A stretch of DNA of 35,070 nt from Acidobacteriota bacterium (GTDB taxonomy: Bacteria; Acidobacteriota; JAAYUB01), in the NCBI GenBank assembly GCA_012517875.1, contig JAAYUB010000015.1, forward strand, positions 1-35,070. Reading direction: 5' to 3'. The position numbers and the translations under genes were made by a program. Positions 22,262 to 31,340 of the stretch are shown here, piece by piece. The first letter of the stretch is position 1, and every line of letters starts with the position of its first letter. The notes beneath the pieces were generated by a model that saw nothing but the letters and a program-made list of their open reading frames with translations, had not been told where the DNA came from and searched no databases.

Positions 22262-22468
22262 TTGGCATACATCACCGTGCAGGACGGGGAAAGCCTGGAG
22301 AGCGCCCTGCGCCGGTTCAAGCGGAAAGTCCAACAAGAAGATATCATCAAGGAAGTGAAGAAGCATTCCTTCTTCCTGAAACCCGGCGAGAAGCTGCGCA
22401 TCAAGCAGGCCTTGGCCCGCAAGCGCCTGAGAAAGAAGATGCGCAACATCCAGCGCCGGCTGGACTGA
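22262..22468 (+). CDS. rpsU: 30S ribosomal protein S21
   Basis: The protein has 68 residues and matches S21: AYITVQDGESLESALRRFKR, then KVQQEDIIKEVKKHSFF, and a Lys/Arg-rich tail (RKRLRKKMRNIQRRLD). S21 sits on the 30S platform near the anti-SD end of 16S rRNA. The start was placed at the TTG at 22262, because GGGAGGTGA (22248-22256) lies at ideal distance and the protein then begins M-A-Y as in relatives. The in-frame GTG at 22253 lies inside that SD. It has its own near-consensus promoter and a downstream rho-independent terminator, so it is largely monocistronic. Confidence 0.95.
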   Translation: MAYITVQDGESLESALRRFKRKVQQEDIIKEVKKHSFFLKPGEKLRIKQALARKRLRKKMRNIQRRLD

Positions 22469-22479
22469 GTCACACCCCA

Positions 22480-22511
22480 GGGCTACCGGATCTCCTCCGG
22501 TAGCCCGTTTT
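22480..22511 (+). terminator. Rho-independent terminator of rpsU
   Basis: GGGCTACCGGA, a 5-base loop TCTCC and TCCGGTAGCCC form a perfect 11-bp stem, followed by GTTTTGTCTTT. It lies 12 bases after the rpsU stop. Confidence 0.9.
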
Positions 22512-22592
22512 GTCTTTACGGCAGCCGGCGCGGACGGGCCGGCCCCCTGCCGGAGACGGCGGACAGACGATCGGCCCGAAAGCGAGGTCCCC

Positions 22593-23897
22593 GTGAATTC
22601 CCTTGAAATCATCAAGAAGAAGCGCGACCGCTCGGCCCTGACGGCGGACGAGATCCGCTTCATGGTGGACGGCTACACCGCCGGCGAGATCCCGGACTAC
22701 CAGATCAGCGCGCTGCTCATGGCCGTACTCATCAACGGCATGGACACGGCCGAGACGCAGGCGCTCACCGAGGCGATGCTCCACTCCGGCGACGTGCTGG
22801 ATTTTTCCGACATCCCCGGCGTCAAGGTGGACAAGCACAGCACCGGCGGCGTCGGCGACAAGACATCGCTCATTCTGGGGCCCATCGCCGCCGCCGCGGG
22901 CGTCCGCGTGCCCATGATCAGCGGCCGCGGCCTGGGGCACACCGGCGGCACGCTGGACAAGCTGGAGGCGATCCCCGGCTTCGACGTGAACCTGTCGGTG
23001 GAGCGCTTCCGCGAGGGCGTCGAACGGATCGGCCTCTGCCTCATCGGCCAGACCGCCCGGATCGCCCCCGCCGACAAGAAGATCTACGCCCTGCGCGATG
23101 TCACCGGGACCGTGGAGTCCATTCCCCTGATCACCGCCAGCATCATGAGCAAGAAGCTGGCCGAGGGGATCGACGCCCTGGTGCTCGACGTCAAGACGGG
23201 CCGCGGCGCCTTCATGAAGACGCTGGACGATTCCCGCCGGCTGGCCCGCAGCTTGGTGGACACCGGTCTGCGGGTGGGTAAGCGGATGTCGGCCCTCATC
23301 ACCGATATGAACCAGCCGCTGGGCCGGTGGGCCGGCAACGCCGTCGAGGTGGCCGAGTCGGTGGCCACGCTGCGCGGCGAGGGACCGGCGGATCTGGAAT
23401 CGCTCTCGGTGGAACTGGCCGCGGAGATGATCCGACTGGCCGGGCTGGCGCCGGACATCGACGCGGCGCGGGGTGTCGCGCGCCGGCAGATCGCGACGGG
23501 GCGGGCCCTCGAAGTGTTTGCCCGCTGCATTGAATTCCACGGCGGCGACCCGCGGGTCACCGAATCGGATCAATACCTTCCCCGGGCGGCGCAGCGACAC
23601 GTGGTCACGGCGCCGCAGGCCGGCTGGGTGGCGCAGCTCGACGCCGAGGCCGTCGGCATGGCCATCGTCGTTCTGGGCGGCGGCCGCCTGCGCAAAGAGG
23701 ACGGAATCGATCCGGCCGTCGGTGTCCGGCTGCACCGCAAGATCGGCGACCGCGTCGAAACGGGCGAGCCGCTGGCCGAGATTCAATACAACGACGCCGC
23801 CCGCTTCGACGACGCTCGCCGCCGAGTCGAGACGGCCTACGCCATCGCCGAAGCGCCGGTGGCGGCGCCGGTGCTCATCCGGGAACGGCTGGAATAG
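22593..23897 (+). CDS. deoA: Thymidine / pyrimidine-nucleoside phosphorylase
   Basis: The protein has 434 residues, full length for COG0213. The N-terminal helical domain has ADEIRFMVDGYTAGEIPDYQ. The phosphate-binding segment KVDKHSTGGVGDKTSL is intact, and the family signature appears as SGRGLGHTGGTLDKLEAIPG. The Lys/Arg/Ser ligands of the pyrimidine site follow in RDVTGTVESIPLITASIMSKK. It cleaves thymidine, deoxyuridine or uridine with phosphate to base and (deoxy)ribose-1-phosphate; the Pdp and DeoA subgroups are not separable here. The start is a GTG at 22593 with GCGAGG upstream. No strong promoter is seen in the 81 bases after the rpsU terminator hairpin, so expression may depend on read-through or an unusual promoter. 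It heads the salvage run. Confidence 0.93.
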   Translation: MNSLEIIKKKRDRSALTADEIRFMVDGYTAGEIPDYQISALLMAVLINGMDTAETQALTEAMLHSGDVLDFSDIPGVKVDKHSTGGVGDKTSLILGPIAAAAGVRVPMISGRGLGHTGGTLDKLEAIPGFDVNLSVERFREGVERIGLCLIGQTARIAPADKKIYALRDVTGTVESIPLITASIMSKKLAEGIDALVLDVKTGRGAFMKTLDDSRRLARSLVDTGLRVGKRMSALITDMNQPLGRWAGNAVEVAESVATLRGEGPADLESLSVELAAEMIRLAGLAPDIDAARGVARRQIATGRALEVFARCIEFHGGDPRVTESDQYLPRAAQRHVVTAPQAGWVAQLDAEAVGMAIVVLGGGRLRKEDGIDPAVGVRLHRKIGDRVETGEPLAEIQYNDAARFDDARRRVETAYAIAEAPVAAPVLIRERLE

Positions 23898-23934
23898 CGC
23901 ACCGGCACGAAACGCTCCGTCTGGAGGTCACCGC

Positions 23935-25203
23935 ATGCATCTCACCGGCTTGATCGGTCTGGTCGTCATCCCCCTGATCGCCTTCCTGCTCTCCACCAAC
24001 CGCAAGGCCATCCGCTGGAAGACCGTGGGATGGGGATTCGGCCTCCAGATCGGGTTCGCCCTCATCGTGCTCAAATGGCCGCCGGGAGTGCGCCTGTTCG
24101 AATACCTCGGCCAGGGAATCAACCACCTGCTGTCCTACTCCCAGTACGGTTCCAACTTTGTGTTCGGACCGCTCGGGTCCCGGGCCGCCATGACCAAGTT
24201 CCTGGAAGCGGTCACGGGTCGGACACTCGCGGCGAACGACCCGCTGTTGAGCGGCGTCAGCATCTTCGCCCTGCAGGTGCTCCCCACCATCATCTTCATC
24301 GCCGCCCTGTTCGCCATCCTGTACTACCTGGGCGTGATGCAGTTCATTGTCCGCATCTTCGCCTGGGTGATGGCGCGGCTCATGGCCGCGAGCGGCGCCG
24401 AGTCGCTCAACGTGGCCGCCTCCATCTTCATGGGCCAGACCGAGGCGCCGCTCACCATCCGTCCGTACCTCAACGACATGACCGACTCCGAGCTCATGTG
24501 CGTCATGACGTCGGGCATGGCGCACATCTCGGGCGGGATCATGGCCGCCTACATCGCCTTCGGCGCGCGGCCGGAGCACCTGCTCACCGCCGTGATCATG
24601 ACCGCGCCGGGCACCATCATGATGGCCAAGATGCTGGTGCCCGAGACGGGCGAGCCGAAGACCTTGGGTCAGGTGAAGCTGGAGGTGGAGAAGACCGACG
24701 TCAACATCATCGACGCCGCCTCCCGCGGCACCGGCGAGGGGCTCCACTTGGCCATGAACGTGGCGGCGATGCTGATCTCCTTTATCGCCCTGATTTACCT
24801 GATCAACGGGCTGCTGGGACTGATCCCCATCGGCGGGGCGCCGCTGTCCATGCAACGGATTTTCGGAGTGGTGTTCGCGCCGGTGGCCTGGATCATGGGC
24901 GTGCCGTGGCACGACGCCGCCAACATCGGCAACCTGCTGGGCACGCGGCTGGTGCTCAACGAGTTCATCGCCTACAGCGGTCTGGGCGAGCTCAAGAGCA
25001 TGCTGGAGCCCCGTTCCTTCACCATCGCCACCTTCGCCCTGTGCGGCTTTGCCAATTTCTCGTCGATTGGCATCCAGATCGGCGGCATCGGTGCCCTGGC
25101 GCCGGCGCGCCGTCATGACTTGGCCCGGCTGGGCCTGCGGGCGGTGATGGCTGGGACCATGGCCAATTTCCTGACGGCGAGCATCGCCGGCATCCTCATT
25201 TGA
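23935..25203 (+). CDS. Concentrative nucleoside transporter (CNT/NupC family)
   Basis: The protein has 422 residues and is hydrophobic throughout, with the CNT order of segments. Hallmarks are MGQTEAPLTIRPYL (the helical-hairpin substrate site with the G-Q-T/S-E-A-P motif), MTSGMAHISGGIMAAYIAFG, TAPGTIMMAKMLVPE, and NEFIAYSGLGELK with the C-terminal GFANFSSIGIQIGGIGALAP. CNT proteins import nucleosides by Na+ or H+ symport at the inner membrane. The ATG at 23935 has GGAGGT 7 bases upstream. The gene lies 37 bases after the pyrimidine phosphorylase and 49 before the purine phosphorylase, consistent with one operon. Confidence 0.93.
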   Translation: MHLTGLIGLVVIPLIAFLLSTNRKAIRWKTVGWGFGLQIGFALIVLKWPPGVRLFEYLGQGINHLLSYSQYGSNFVFGPLGSRAAMTKFLEAVTGRTLAANDPLLSGVSIFALQVLPTIIFIAALFAILYYLGVMQFIVRIFAWVMARLMAASGAESLNVAASIFMGQTEAPLTIRPYLNDMTDSELMCVMTSGMAHISGGIMAAYIAFGARPEHLLTAVIMTAPGTIMMAKMLVPETGEPKTLGQVKLEVEKTDVNIIDAASRGTGEGLHLAMNVAAMLISFIALIYLINGLLGLIPIGGAPLSMQRIFGVVFAPVAWIMGVPWHDAANIGNLLGTRLVLNEFIAYSGLGELKSMLEPRSFTIATFALCGFANFSSIGIQIGGIGALAPARRHDLARLGLRAVMAGTMANFLTASIAGILI

Positions 25204-25252
25204 GGCCGCCGCGGACGGACGCCGCCGGACACTGCTTCTGCGGAGAGACACC

Positions 25253-26077
25253 ATGATGTATGAACAGGTCATTGAACTCGTCGTCCAGTACCTGTCGGAG
25301 CGCGCCCCGACGCCCCGTCCCCTCGGGGTGATCCTGGGGTCCGGCCTGGGGGCGTACGCCGACGCCGTCGAGGACGCGGTGCGCATCCCGTTTTCCGAGA
25401 TCCCCCATTTCCCCGCCAGTTCCGTCGCCGGACATGCCGGCGTGCTGGTCGCGGGAAAGCTGCACGGACACGCCGTGGCGCTCATGCAGGGCCGCGTGCA
25501 CTACTACGAGGGTCACGATCCCGACGACGTGATTTTCCCGGCCCGGGTGCTCCACGGCCTGGGTGTCCGGACGCTCATCGTCACCAACGCCGCCGGCGGG
25601 ATCAACCCGGAGTACCGCCCCGGTGACCTGATGATCATCCGCGACCACATCAACTTCATGGGCTTCAACCCGCTGCGCGGCCGGGTAGCCGAGCGCTTCG
25701 GTCCCCGCTTCCCCGACATGAGCTACGCCTATCACCCGGAACTGCGGACGCTGGCCCGCGAAGCAGCGGGCCGCTTGGGTCTCGCCGTCCGAGAGGGTGT
25801 GTACCTGGGGTTGTCGGGCCCGTCGTACGAGACGCCCGCCGAGATCCGCATGTTTCGCGCCTGGGGCGCCGACGCGGTGGGTATGTCCACGGTCCCCGAG
25901 GTCATCGCCGCCAACCAGATGGGGATGCGGGTGCTGGGGATCAGCTGCATCACCAACATGGCGGCGGGCATCCTCGACCAGCCCCTGACCCACCAGGAGG
26001 TGCTCGACACCACCGAGCGGGTCAAGGACCAATTCACCCGCCTGGTGGACCGGATCATCGCGGAGGTGCGGCTGTGA
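25253..26077 (+). CDS. punA: Purine-nucleoside phosphorylase (trimeric PNP family)
   Basis: The protein has 274 residues, typical of the low-molecular-mass trimeric PNPs. Visible elements are GVILGSGLGAYAD (phosphate loop), SSVAGHAGVLVAGKL, QGRVHYYEGHD, VTNAAGGINPEYRPGDLM (with the substrate-loop His following in RDHINF), SGPSYETPAEIR with the purine-site Glu, and GISCITNMAAG with the purine-site Asn. It converts inosine, guanosine and their deoxy forms to base plus (deoxy)ribose-1-phosphate. Two consecutive ATG codons open the frame; the first, after GGAGAGACACC, is taken. Its stop overlaps the start of cdd by four bases, so the two are translationally coupled. Confidence 0.94.
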   Translation: MMYEQVIELVVQYLSERAPTPRPLGVILGSGLGAYADAVEDAVRIPFSEIPHFPASSVAGHAGVLVAGKLHGHAVALMQGRVHYYEGHDPDDVIFPARVLHGLGVRTLIVTNAAGGINPEYRPGDLMIIRDHINFMGFNPLRGRVAERFGPRFPDMSYAYHPELRTLAREAAGRLGLAVREGVYLGLSGPSYETPAEIRMFRAWGADAVGMSTVPEVIAANQMGMRVLGISCITNMAAGILDQPLTHQEVLDTTERVKDQFTRLVDRIIAEVRL

Positions 26078-26463
26078 ACGACGAGCTGGTTCGCGCGGCC
26101 ACCGCCGCCCGGGAGCACGCCTATGCCCCGTATTCCCGCTTCCGGGTCGGCGCGGCGCTGCAGGGCGAATCGGGCACCATCTACAAGGGCTGCAACGTGG
26201 AAGGCGCATCCTACGGCCTCACCGTGTGCGCCGAGCGGGTGGCCATCTGGAAGGCGGTCAGCGAGGGCGAGCGCCGTTTCCGGGCGATCTGCGTGGTGGC
26301 CGACACGGCGGAGCTGACGCCGCCCTGCGGGGCCTGCCGGCAGATCATCTGGGAGTTCTGCGGCGACATCCCCGTGATCCTGGCTAACCTGACGGGGAAT
26401 CGGGTGGTATACTCGATGGCAGAGTTGCTGCCGCGTCCGTTTGACGGGGGCTTTCTCGGCTGA
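26074..26463 (+). CDS. cdd: Cytidine deaminase
   Basis: The protein has 129 residues, the normal tetrameric CDA size. The active site is complete: CNVEGASYGLTVCAERVA with zinc ligand Cys52 and proton-shuttle Glu54, and PPCGACRQ with Cys85 and Cys88. APYSRFRVGAAL near the N-terminus is also conserved. It deaminates cytidine and deoxycytidine to uridine and deoxyuridine, which the pyrimidine phosphorylase encoded upstream can then cleave. The start is the GTG in GTGA at 26074, overlapping the purine-nucleoside phosphorylase stop, with GCGGAGGTGCGG upstream as SD. Confidence 0.95.
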   Translation: MNDELVRAATAAREHAYAPYSRFRVGAALQGESGTIYKGCNVEGASYGLTVCAERVAIWKAVSEGERRFRAICVVADTAELTPPCGACRQIIWEFCGDIPVILANLTGNRVVYSMAELLPRPFDGGFLG

Positions 26464-26521
26464 GACCGCCTCTGTCCGGCCGTCCGGCCGGAACGTCGGC
26501 GCCGCGTCCGGAGGGATGCCC

Positions 26522-28558
26522 ATGAATCCAGAGTGCGCGGACGATCCGCTCCTCGAGGTGCTGCGGCACCTGTTTCCGACCTGTCCCGCCTTCCGCCTGC
26601 GAGTGGACGACCCCGGCCGAAGCGGGCCGTGGGAGTGCGAACTGCGAGTGAAACGAACCCTGCCGCTGGCCCCGCGCGGCGGCCGGCAGGCCGCTCGGAC
26701 CGGGCCGCGGTCGGGCGAGATCAGTCTGGGCGGCCTGGAACGCGGCGTCACCGTGAGCCTTTCGGGCCCGGGTCTCCCCGCCGGCGAGGCGAAGCTGTCA
26801 GCCGACCAGGCGGCGCTGCTCCGCCAGGCAATCCGGCTGTTCCTGATCCGGCAGGGGTACGAGCGACTGGCGCGCCAGTTCGACGTCCTGTGCGATATCA
26901 ACCGCGAAATCAATTCCCAGTCCGAGCTCAAGCCGCTGGTGGAGACCATCGCCGAGAACACGGCCCGACTGCTGGACGCCGACGCCGTCTCGGTCATGCT
27001 CTACGACGAGCGCCACGAGCGGTTTCGGACGTTCGCCGGCTGGCGTTCCTGGGCCACTGATTCGGGCGCGGTGGTCTTCTACGCCACCGAGGGCATCATC
27101 GGCAAGGTGGCGGCCACCCTGCAGGGGGTGCGCGTGGCCGACACCGCCCGGAGCCCCGACTTCAAGCCGTCGGCTGACACCACGCAGCCGCCCATCAAGT
27201 CGATGCTCTGCGTGCCGCTGGTGGACATGGCCGGCGCCCGGCCCGTCCTGATCGGCGTCATCAACGCGTCGCGGCGCCTGTTTCCCGACCGGCCGTCGAA
27301 GGAGGGCTTCTCCGAGGGAGATCTGTCGCTCTTCGAGAAGTTCGCCGTGCAGGTCACGGCGGCGATCCAGCGCTCCCGCGTGTTCGAGGAGACCCGCCGG
27401 CGCACCCTCCAGCTACAGATCGTCAACCAGATCGGCACCATCCTGGGCAGCTCCCTGGAGCGGAGCGACAACTTCCAGCGGGCCCTGGACCTGCTCGCGC
27501 GGTCCTTTGCCCTGTCGTACGCCCAGCTGCTCATCGTCAGTGGCGAGGAACTGAAATACAACGTCAACACCCGGCGGAACCCGGATTTCATCCCGCCCGG
27601 CCTGGCGGGACTGCTGCGGCGGGGGAAGTGGAACACCCGGTCCCGGTTCGTCGAGCGGGAGTCGCGCGCCAAGTACCTGTTCAGCCTGGGGCAGACCCCC
27701 CGCTCCATGACCTACCTGTACGTCGAGAGCGGCGACGCGCTGCTGTTCGAGGACGAGCACAACCGGCGGGTCATGGAAACGGTGCTCGACCAGCTCTCCA
27801 TCGCGTTGGAGAACTACGCCCTGTTTGCCGATGTCTCCGCGAGCAACCGGAAGATGGCCGAGCTCGACCGGATGAAGAACGAGCTAATCAGCATCGTGTC
27901 CCACGACTTCCGGACGCCGCTCACCGTGATCCACGCCTACTCCGAGCTGCTGCTGCTGCAGCCGGAGATGGGGACCGAGAACCGGCGGGAGTACCTGAAC
28001 TCCATCTTCGAGCAGATCGGCCACCTGCGTCGCCTGGCCGAGGGGCTGCTCAAGATCACCCGGATCGAGTCGGGCGAGATGACCTACACGTTCGAAGCCA
28101 TCGACTTCGCGGTGCTGGCCGAGAAGATCGGCTCCCGGCGCCTGCCCCGGCACCAGATCCGCTTCGAGGTGGAGGCCGGACTGGCGCCGCTCAACGCCGA
28201 CTACGACAAGCTGTTCGAGGTGCTGGACAACCTCATCTCCAACGCCATCAAGTTCTCGCCCGACGGCGGCGAGGTGGTGGTCCGGGCGCGGCGTCACAAG
28301 GACGGCTGTGCCCTTATCGAAGTGCGCGACCAGGGGATCGGCATTCCGCCCGAGCAGCTCGGCAACCTGTTCCGGAAGTACAGTCGCGTCTACAACGAGC
28401 AGACCAAGCACATCCGCGGCACGGGCCTCGGCCTGTACATCTGCAAGAAGCTGGTGGAGGGGCACGGCGGCAAGATCTCCGTGCGCAGCAAGCCGGGCGA
28501 AGGGTCCACCTTCAGCATCACCATCCCCTTTCACCAGCCGGTCCCGGTCACCCCGTGA
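26522..28558 (+). CDS. Soluble GAF-domain sensor histidine kinase
   Basis: The protein has 678 residues with no membrane segment. Residues 1-110 are an unrecognised N-terminal region. A GAF domain occupies about 135-285 (LLDADAVSVMLYDE, IIGKVAATLQGVRVADTA, MLCVPLVD, GVINASRR). A second, more diverged GAF-like region (about 310-435) follows. A coiled-coil leads to the HisKA domain with the H-box SHDFRTPLTVIHAYSELL (His461), and then an HATPase domain: N-box NLISNAIKFSPDGG, G1 DQGIGIPPEQL, G2 GTGLGLYICKKL. The ATG at 26522 has GGAGGG 6 bases before it; another ATG at 26516 directly follows that SD. It lies 58 bases after cdd. No response-regulator gene is adjacent, so it is an orphan kinase. 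Ligand unknown. Confidence 0.88.
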   Translation: MNPECADDPLLEVLRHLFPTCPAFRLRVDDPGRSGPWECELRVKRTLPLAPRGGRQAARTGPRSGEISLGGLERGVTVSLSGPGLPAGEAKLSADQAALLRQAIRLFLIRQGYERLARQFDVLCDINREINSQSELKPLVETIAENTARLLDADAVSVMLYDERHERFRTFAGWRSWATDSGAVVFYATEGIIGKVAATLQGVRVADTARSPDFKPSADTTQPPIKSMLCVPLVDMAGARPVLIGVINASRRLFPDRPSKEGFSEGDLSLFEKFAVQVTAAIQRSRVFEETRRRTLQLQIVNQIGTILGSSLERSDNFQRALDLLARSFALSYAQLLIVSGEELKYNVNTRRNPDFIPPGLAGLLRRGKWNTRSRFVERESRAKYLFSLGQTPRSMTYLYVESGDALLFEDEHNRRVMETVLDQLSIALENYALFADVSASNRKMAELDRMKNELISIVSHDFRTPLTVIHAYSELLLLQPEMGTENRREYLNSIFEQIGHLRRLAEGLLKITRIESGEMTYTFEAIDFAVLAEKIGSRRLPRHQIRFEVEAGLAPLNADYDKLFEVLDNLISNAIKFSPDGGEVVVRARRHKDGCALIEVRDQGIGIPPEQLGNLFRKYSRVYNEQTKHIRGTGLGLYICKKLVEGHGGKISVRSKPGEGSTFSITIPFHQPVPVTP

Positions 28559-28582
28559 GCGGTCCGGCCGGCGGCCCCCCGT

Positions 28583-28611
28583 TTGCACCCCCCGGACCGG
28601 TGTGGTATAGT
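28583..28611 (+). promoter_or_regulatory. Sigma70 promoter of the CtpA-type protease gene
   Basis: TTGCAC (28583-28588), a 17-bp spacer with terminal TGG, and TATAGT (28606-28611, 5/6) form an extended -10 promoter. The leader is about 20 bases and includes GGAAGGAG. Confidence 0.65.
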
Positions 28612-28637
28612 GCCTGCCGGAAGCGGAAGGAGCCCCG

Positions 28638-30281
28638 ATGAAGAAACATTTCACTCTATTCGCGGTTATTTTCCTGGTGGGTGCCGCGCTGGTGGGCGGC
28701 CTGCTGGGGCGGAGGGTCAGCGCCGACTCCGGCCAGACCGATGAGCGAACCGAGCTGTTCCGCCGGTACTCGCTCGTGCTGAGCACCATTGAGCAGAACG
28801 CCGCCGACTACCCCGGCAGCGCCGAGCTGATCTACAGCTCGGTCCGCGGGATGCTCCAGCGGCTGGATCCTCACAGCAGCTTTTTCTCCCCCAAGGATTA
28901 CAAAGCGGTGGAGGAGGAGAACAGCGGCCGGTATTTCGGCCTTGGCATCCGCATCCGGGCGCTGATGCCGGGCAGCGGCCGGATTGTGGTGATCGAACCG
29001 CCGGCGCCGGGCACCCCCGCGGCCCGGGTGGGTCTGCAGGCCGGCGACGTGATTTTCAAGGTCAACGACAAGCCCATCGACGACTGGGATGTCGACGACG
29101 TCATTGATCACCTGAAGGGGCCCAAGGGCACGAAGGTGCACATCACCGTGAATCGTCGTGGCGAGGCCGAACCCCTCGAACTGGATGTGATCCGCGACGA
29201 GATCCCCAAGCTCACCATCAACTTCGCCTACCGGGTTCGGCCGGGCATCGGCTTCATCAAGATCGAGCGGTTCTCCGAAACCACCCACCGCGAGATGATG
29301 GACGCGCTGCAGCGCATCGGCATCGATTCGCTGGATGGCCTGATTCTCGATCTGCGCGACAATCCAGGCGGCTATCTGACTCAGGCGATCCGGGTCTCGG
29401 AGGAGTTCCTACCCAAGGGCGCGCCCATCGTCAGCACCCGCGGCCGCAACGGCGCCGACGAACAGCGCTATGCGGTGCGGGAGGGGGGCGATCTGAAGAT
29501 CCCGCTGGTCATCCTCATCAACGCCAGTTCCGCCAGCGCGTCGGAGATCGTGTCCGCCGCGGTCCAGGACAACGATCGCGGCTTGCTTGTGGGCGAGCAG
29601 AGCTTCGGGAAGGGGCTGGTCCAGTCGGTGTACCGGCTGGCCGACGGTTCCGGCCTGGCGCTCACGACAGGGCGCTACTACGCGCCCAGCGGGCGCTGCC
29701 TGCAGCGGCCGTTCAACGGCTCGGTATATGACTACTACAACCAGCGCAACCGCAAGGCCGTCAAGCCCGACGAGTCGGAGGTCAAGTACACCCTGAGCGG
29801 GCGCAAGGTGTACGGCAGCGGTGGCGTGCAGCCCGACATCGTCCACGTCTCCCGCAAGCTGAACCGCTTCGAGCTGACCCTGCTGTCGAAGGACGTGTTC
29901 TTCAAATTTGCCAACCAGGCGGCGCAGGGGAAGGTCCCGTCGGTGAGCATTCTGGCCAACGGGAGCGCCGCCGCCGATCACGCCCGCCAGTTCGAGGTCA
30001 ACGAGGCGGTGCTGCAGGACTTTCGGAAGTATCTCGACAACCTCGAGATCAACTATACCGACGAGGAGTTTCAGCAGAACGTCGCGTTCAGCCAACGGGG
30101 CATCAAGGCGGAGCTGTTCACCCGCATCTTCGGCGTGCTGGACTGTTTCAAGATCCGCGCCGAAGGCGACGACCAGATCGCCAAAGCCCTGGAGGTGATG
30201 CCGGAGGCCCGCAGCATGCTTGTCAAAACGAAGGAGATCTTGGCCACCATCGGCGACCGGAAACGACGGGGCGGCATATGA
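28638..30281 (+). CDS. ctpA: C-terminal processing peptidase (S41 family, CtpA-like)
   Basis: The protein has 547 residues. An N-terminal hydrophobic signal or anchor (5-24) exports it to the periplasm. A short helical region with [13 protein letters not shown] (76-88) is followed by a PDZ domain (about 97-180: [22 protein letters not shown]). The S41 core comes next: [31 protein letters not shown] with nucleophile Ser300, and SFGKGLVQS with Lys325 and Gln329. The 25- and 4-residue spacings match the Ser/Lys/Gln triad of Prc and CtpB. A C-terminal extension of about 150 residues, mostly helical, follows. It should trim or degrade periplasmic proteins. It has its own promoter and SD (AAGGAG), and its stop overlaps the next start (ATGA). 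Confidence 0.93.
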   Translation: MKKHFTLFAVIFLVGAALVGGLLGRRVSADSGQTDERTELFRRYSLVLSTIEQNAADYPGSAELIYSSVRGMLQRLDPHSSFFSPKDYKAVEEENSGRYFGLGIRIRALMPGSGRIVVIEPPAPGTPAARVGLQAGDVIFKVNDKPIDDWDVDDVIDHLKGPKGTKVHITVNRRGEAEPLELDVIRDEIPKLTINFAYRVRPGIGFIKIERFSETTHREMMDALQRIGIDSLDGLILDLRDNPGGYLTQAIRVSEEFLPKGAPIVSTRGRNGADEQRYAVREGGDLKIPLVILINASSASASEIVSAAVQDNDRGLLVGEQSFGKGLVQSVYRLADGSGLALTTGRYYAPSGRCLQRPFNGSVYDYYNQRNRKAVKPDESEVKYTLSGRKVYGSGGVQPDIVHVSRKLNRFELTLLSKDVFFKFANQAAQGKVPSVSILANGSAAADHARQFEVNEAVLQDFRKYLDNLEINYTDEEFQQNVAFSQRGIKAELFTRIFGVLDCFKIRAEGDDQIAKALEVMPEARSMLVKTKEILATIGDRKRRGGI

Positions 30282-31312
30282 GCGACACGCGGGTCTGGTA
30301 CATCACGGTGGACGGCGCCACGCAGGGTCCGTTCACCGCCGGCGAGGTCCGCGGCCAGCTGCAGGCGGGCAACATCAATCCCCAGACGTACGTGTTTCGG
30401 CAGGGACTCGGAGGCTGGATTCCGCTGGCACAGGCGCCCGAGTTGGGGGCTGCGGCGCCGGTCCCCCCGCCGCCCCGAGCCGTCGCGCCGGCGCCCGCTG
30501 CGGGGGCGTCCGCCGGCCGGCGCTGCCACGAAATCGACTACCAGATCCACGGCGACGACATGCAATTCGTGGACGTGGTGCTGGACCCCGGCGAGGCGGT
30601 GATCGCCGAAGCCGGCACCATGATGTACATCACCAACGGCATCCAGATGGAGACGCGCTTCACCGACGGCAGCTCGCCCGACAAGGGATTCATGGGCAAG
30701 CTCCTCGACGCCGGCAAGCGTGTCGTCACCGGTGAAAGCCTGTTCCTGACCCTGTACACGAACCGCGGCGCGGGCCGCGAGACAGCGGCCTTTGCCGCAC
30801 CCTATCCCGGCAAGATCATCGTCGCCGATCTCAAGGAACATGACGGCACCCTGATCTGCCAGAAGGACTCCTTCCTCTGCGCTGCGTACGGCACTGCGCT
30901 TGGCATCGCCTTCACCAAGCGGCTCGGCGCCGGCTTCTTCGGGGGCGAGGGGTTCATCCTCCAGAAGATGGAGGGGGACGGCAAGGTGTTCATTCACGCC
31001 TGTGGCACCATCGTCAAACGGGTGCTGGGGCCGGGTGAGACCCTGCGCGTGGACACCGGCTGTCTCGTGGCCATGGACCGGAGCGTGACCTACGACATCC
31101 AGTTTGTGGGCAGCGTCAAAACGGCGGTCTTCGGCGGCGAAGGCCTGTTCTTCGTCACCCTGACGGGCCCCGGTCAGGTGTTCCTGCAGTCGCTCCCCTT
31201 CAGCCGGCTGGCTGACCGGATCTATTCGCACGCTCCGAGCGCCGGCGGCTCCCGCAAGGAGGAGGGATCGGTGCTGGGCGGGTTGGGCAGCCTCCTCGGA
31301 GGGGACCGTTAG
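30278..31312 (+). CDS. AIM24 / TIGR00266 family protein with N-terminal GYF_2 domain
   Basis: The protein has 344 residues. Residues 6-55 are a GYF_2 domain: [19 protein letters not shown], then [14 protein letters not shown] Pro/Ala linker (56-80) joins it to an AIM24 domain (about 84-300), a double-stranded beta-helix protein with [31 protein letters not shown], a long glycine-rich middle and [17 protein letters not shown]. Bacterial members are uncharacterised; the mitochondrial AIM24 homologue has a role in inner-membrane organisation. The C-terminus is Gly/Ser-rich. Start and stop of neighbours overlap (ATGA with the protease gene), so the two are co-translated and possibly act together at the membrane. 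Confidence 0.85.
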   Translation: MSDTRVWYITVDGATQGPFTAGEVRGQLQAGNINPQTYVFRQGLGGWIPLAQAPELGAAAPVPPPPRAVAPAPAAGASAGRRCHEIDYQIHGDDMQFVDVVLDPGEAVIAEAGTMMYITNGIQMETRFTDGSSPDKGFMGKLLDAGKRVVTGESLFLTLYTNRGAGRETAAFAAPYPGKIIVADLKEHDGTLICQKDSFLCAAYGTALGIAFTKRLGAGFFGGEGFILQKMEGDGKVFIHACGTIVKRVLGPGETLRVDTGCLVAMDRSVTYDIQFVGSVKTAVFGGEGLFFVTLTGPGQVFLQSLPFSRLADRIYSHAPSAGGSRKEEGSVLGGLGSLLGGDR

Positions 31313-31340
31313 GCGGCGGATCGTCGAGCCGGCGAAGCGG

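Noticed and set aside
28561-28598. GGTCCGG...CCGGACC inverted repeat after the histidine kinase gene as a terminator
   Set aside because: The stem has only 7 pairs, the loop is 24 bases, there is no T-run, and it overlaps the -35 region of the next promoter.
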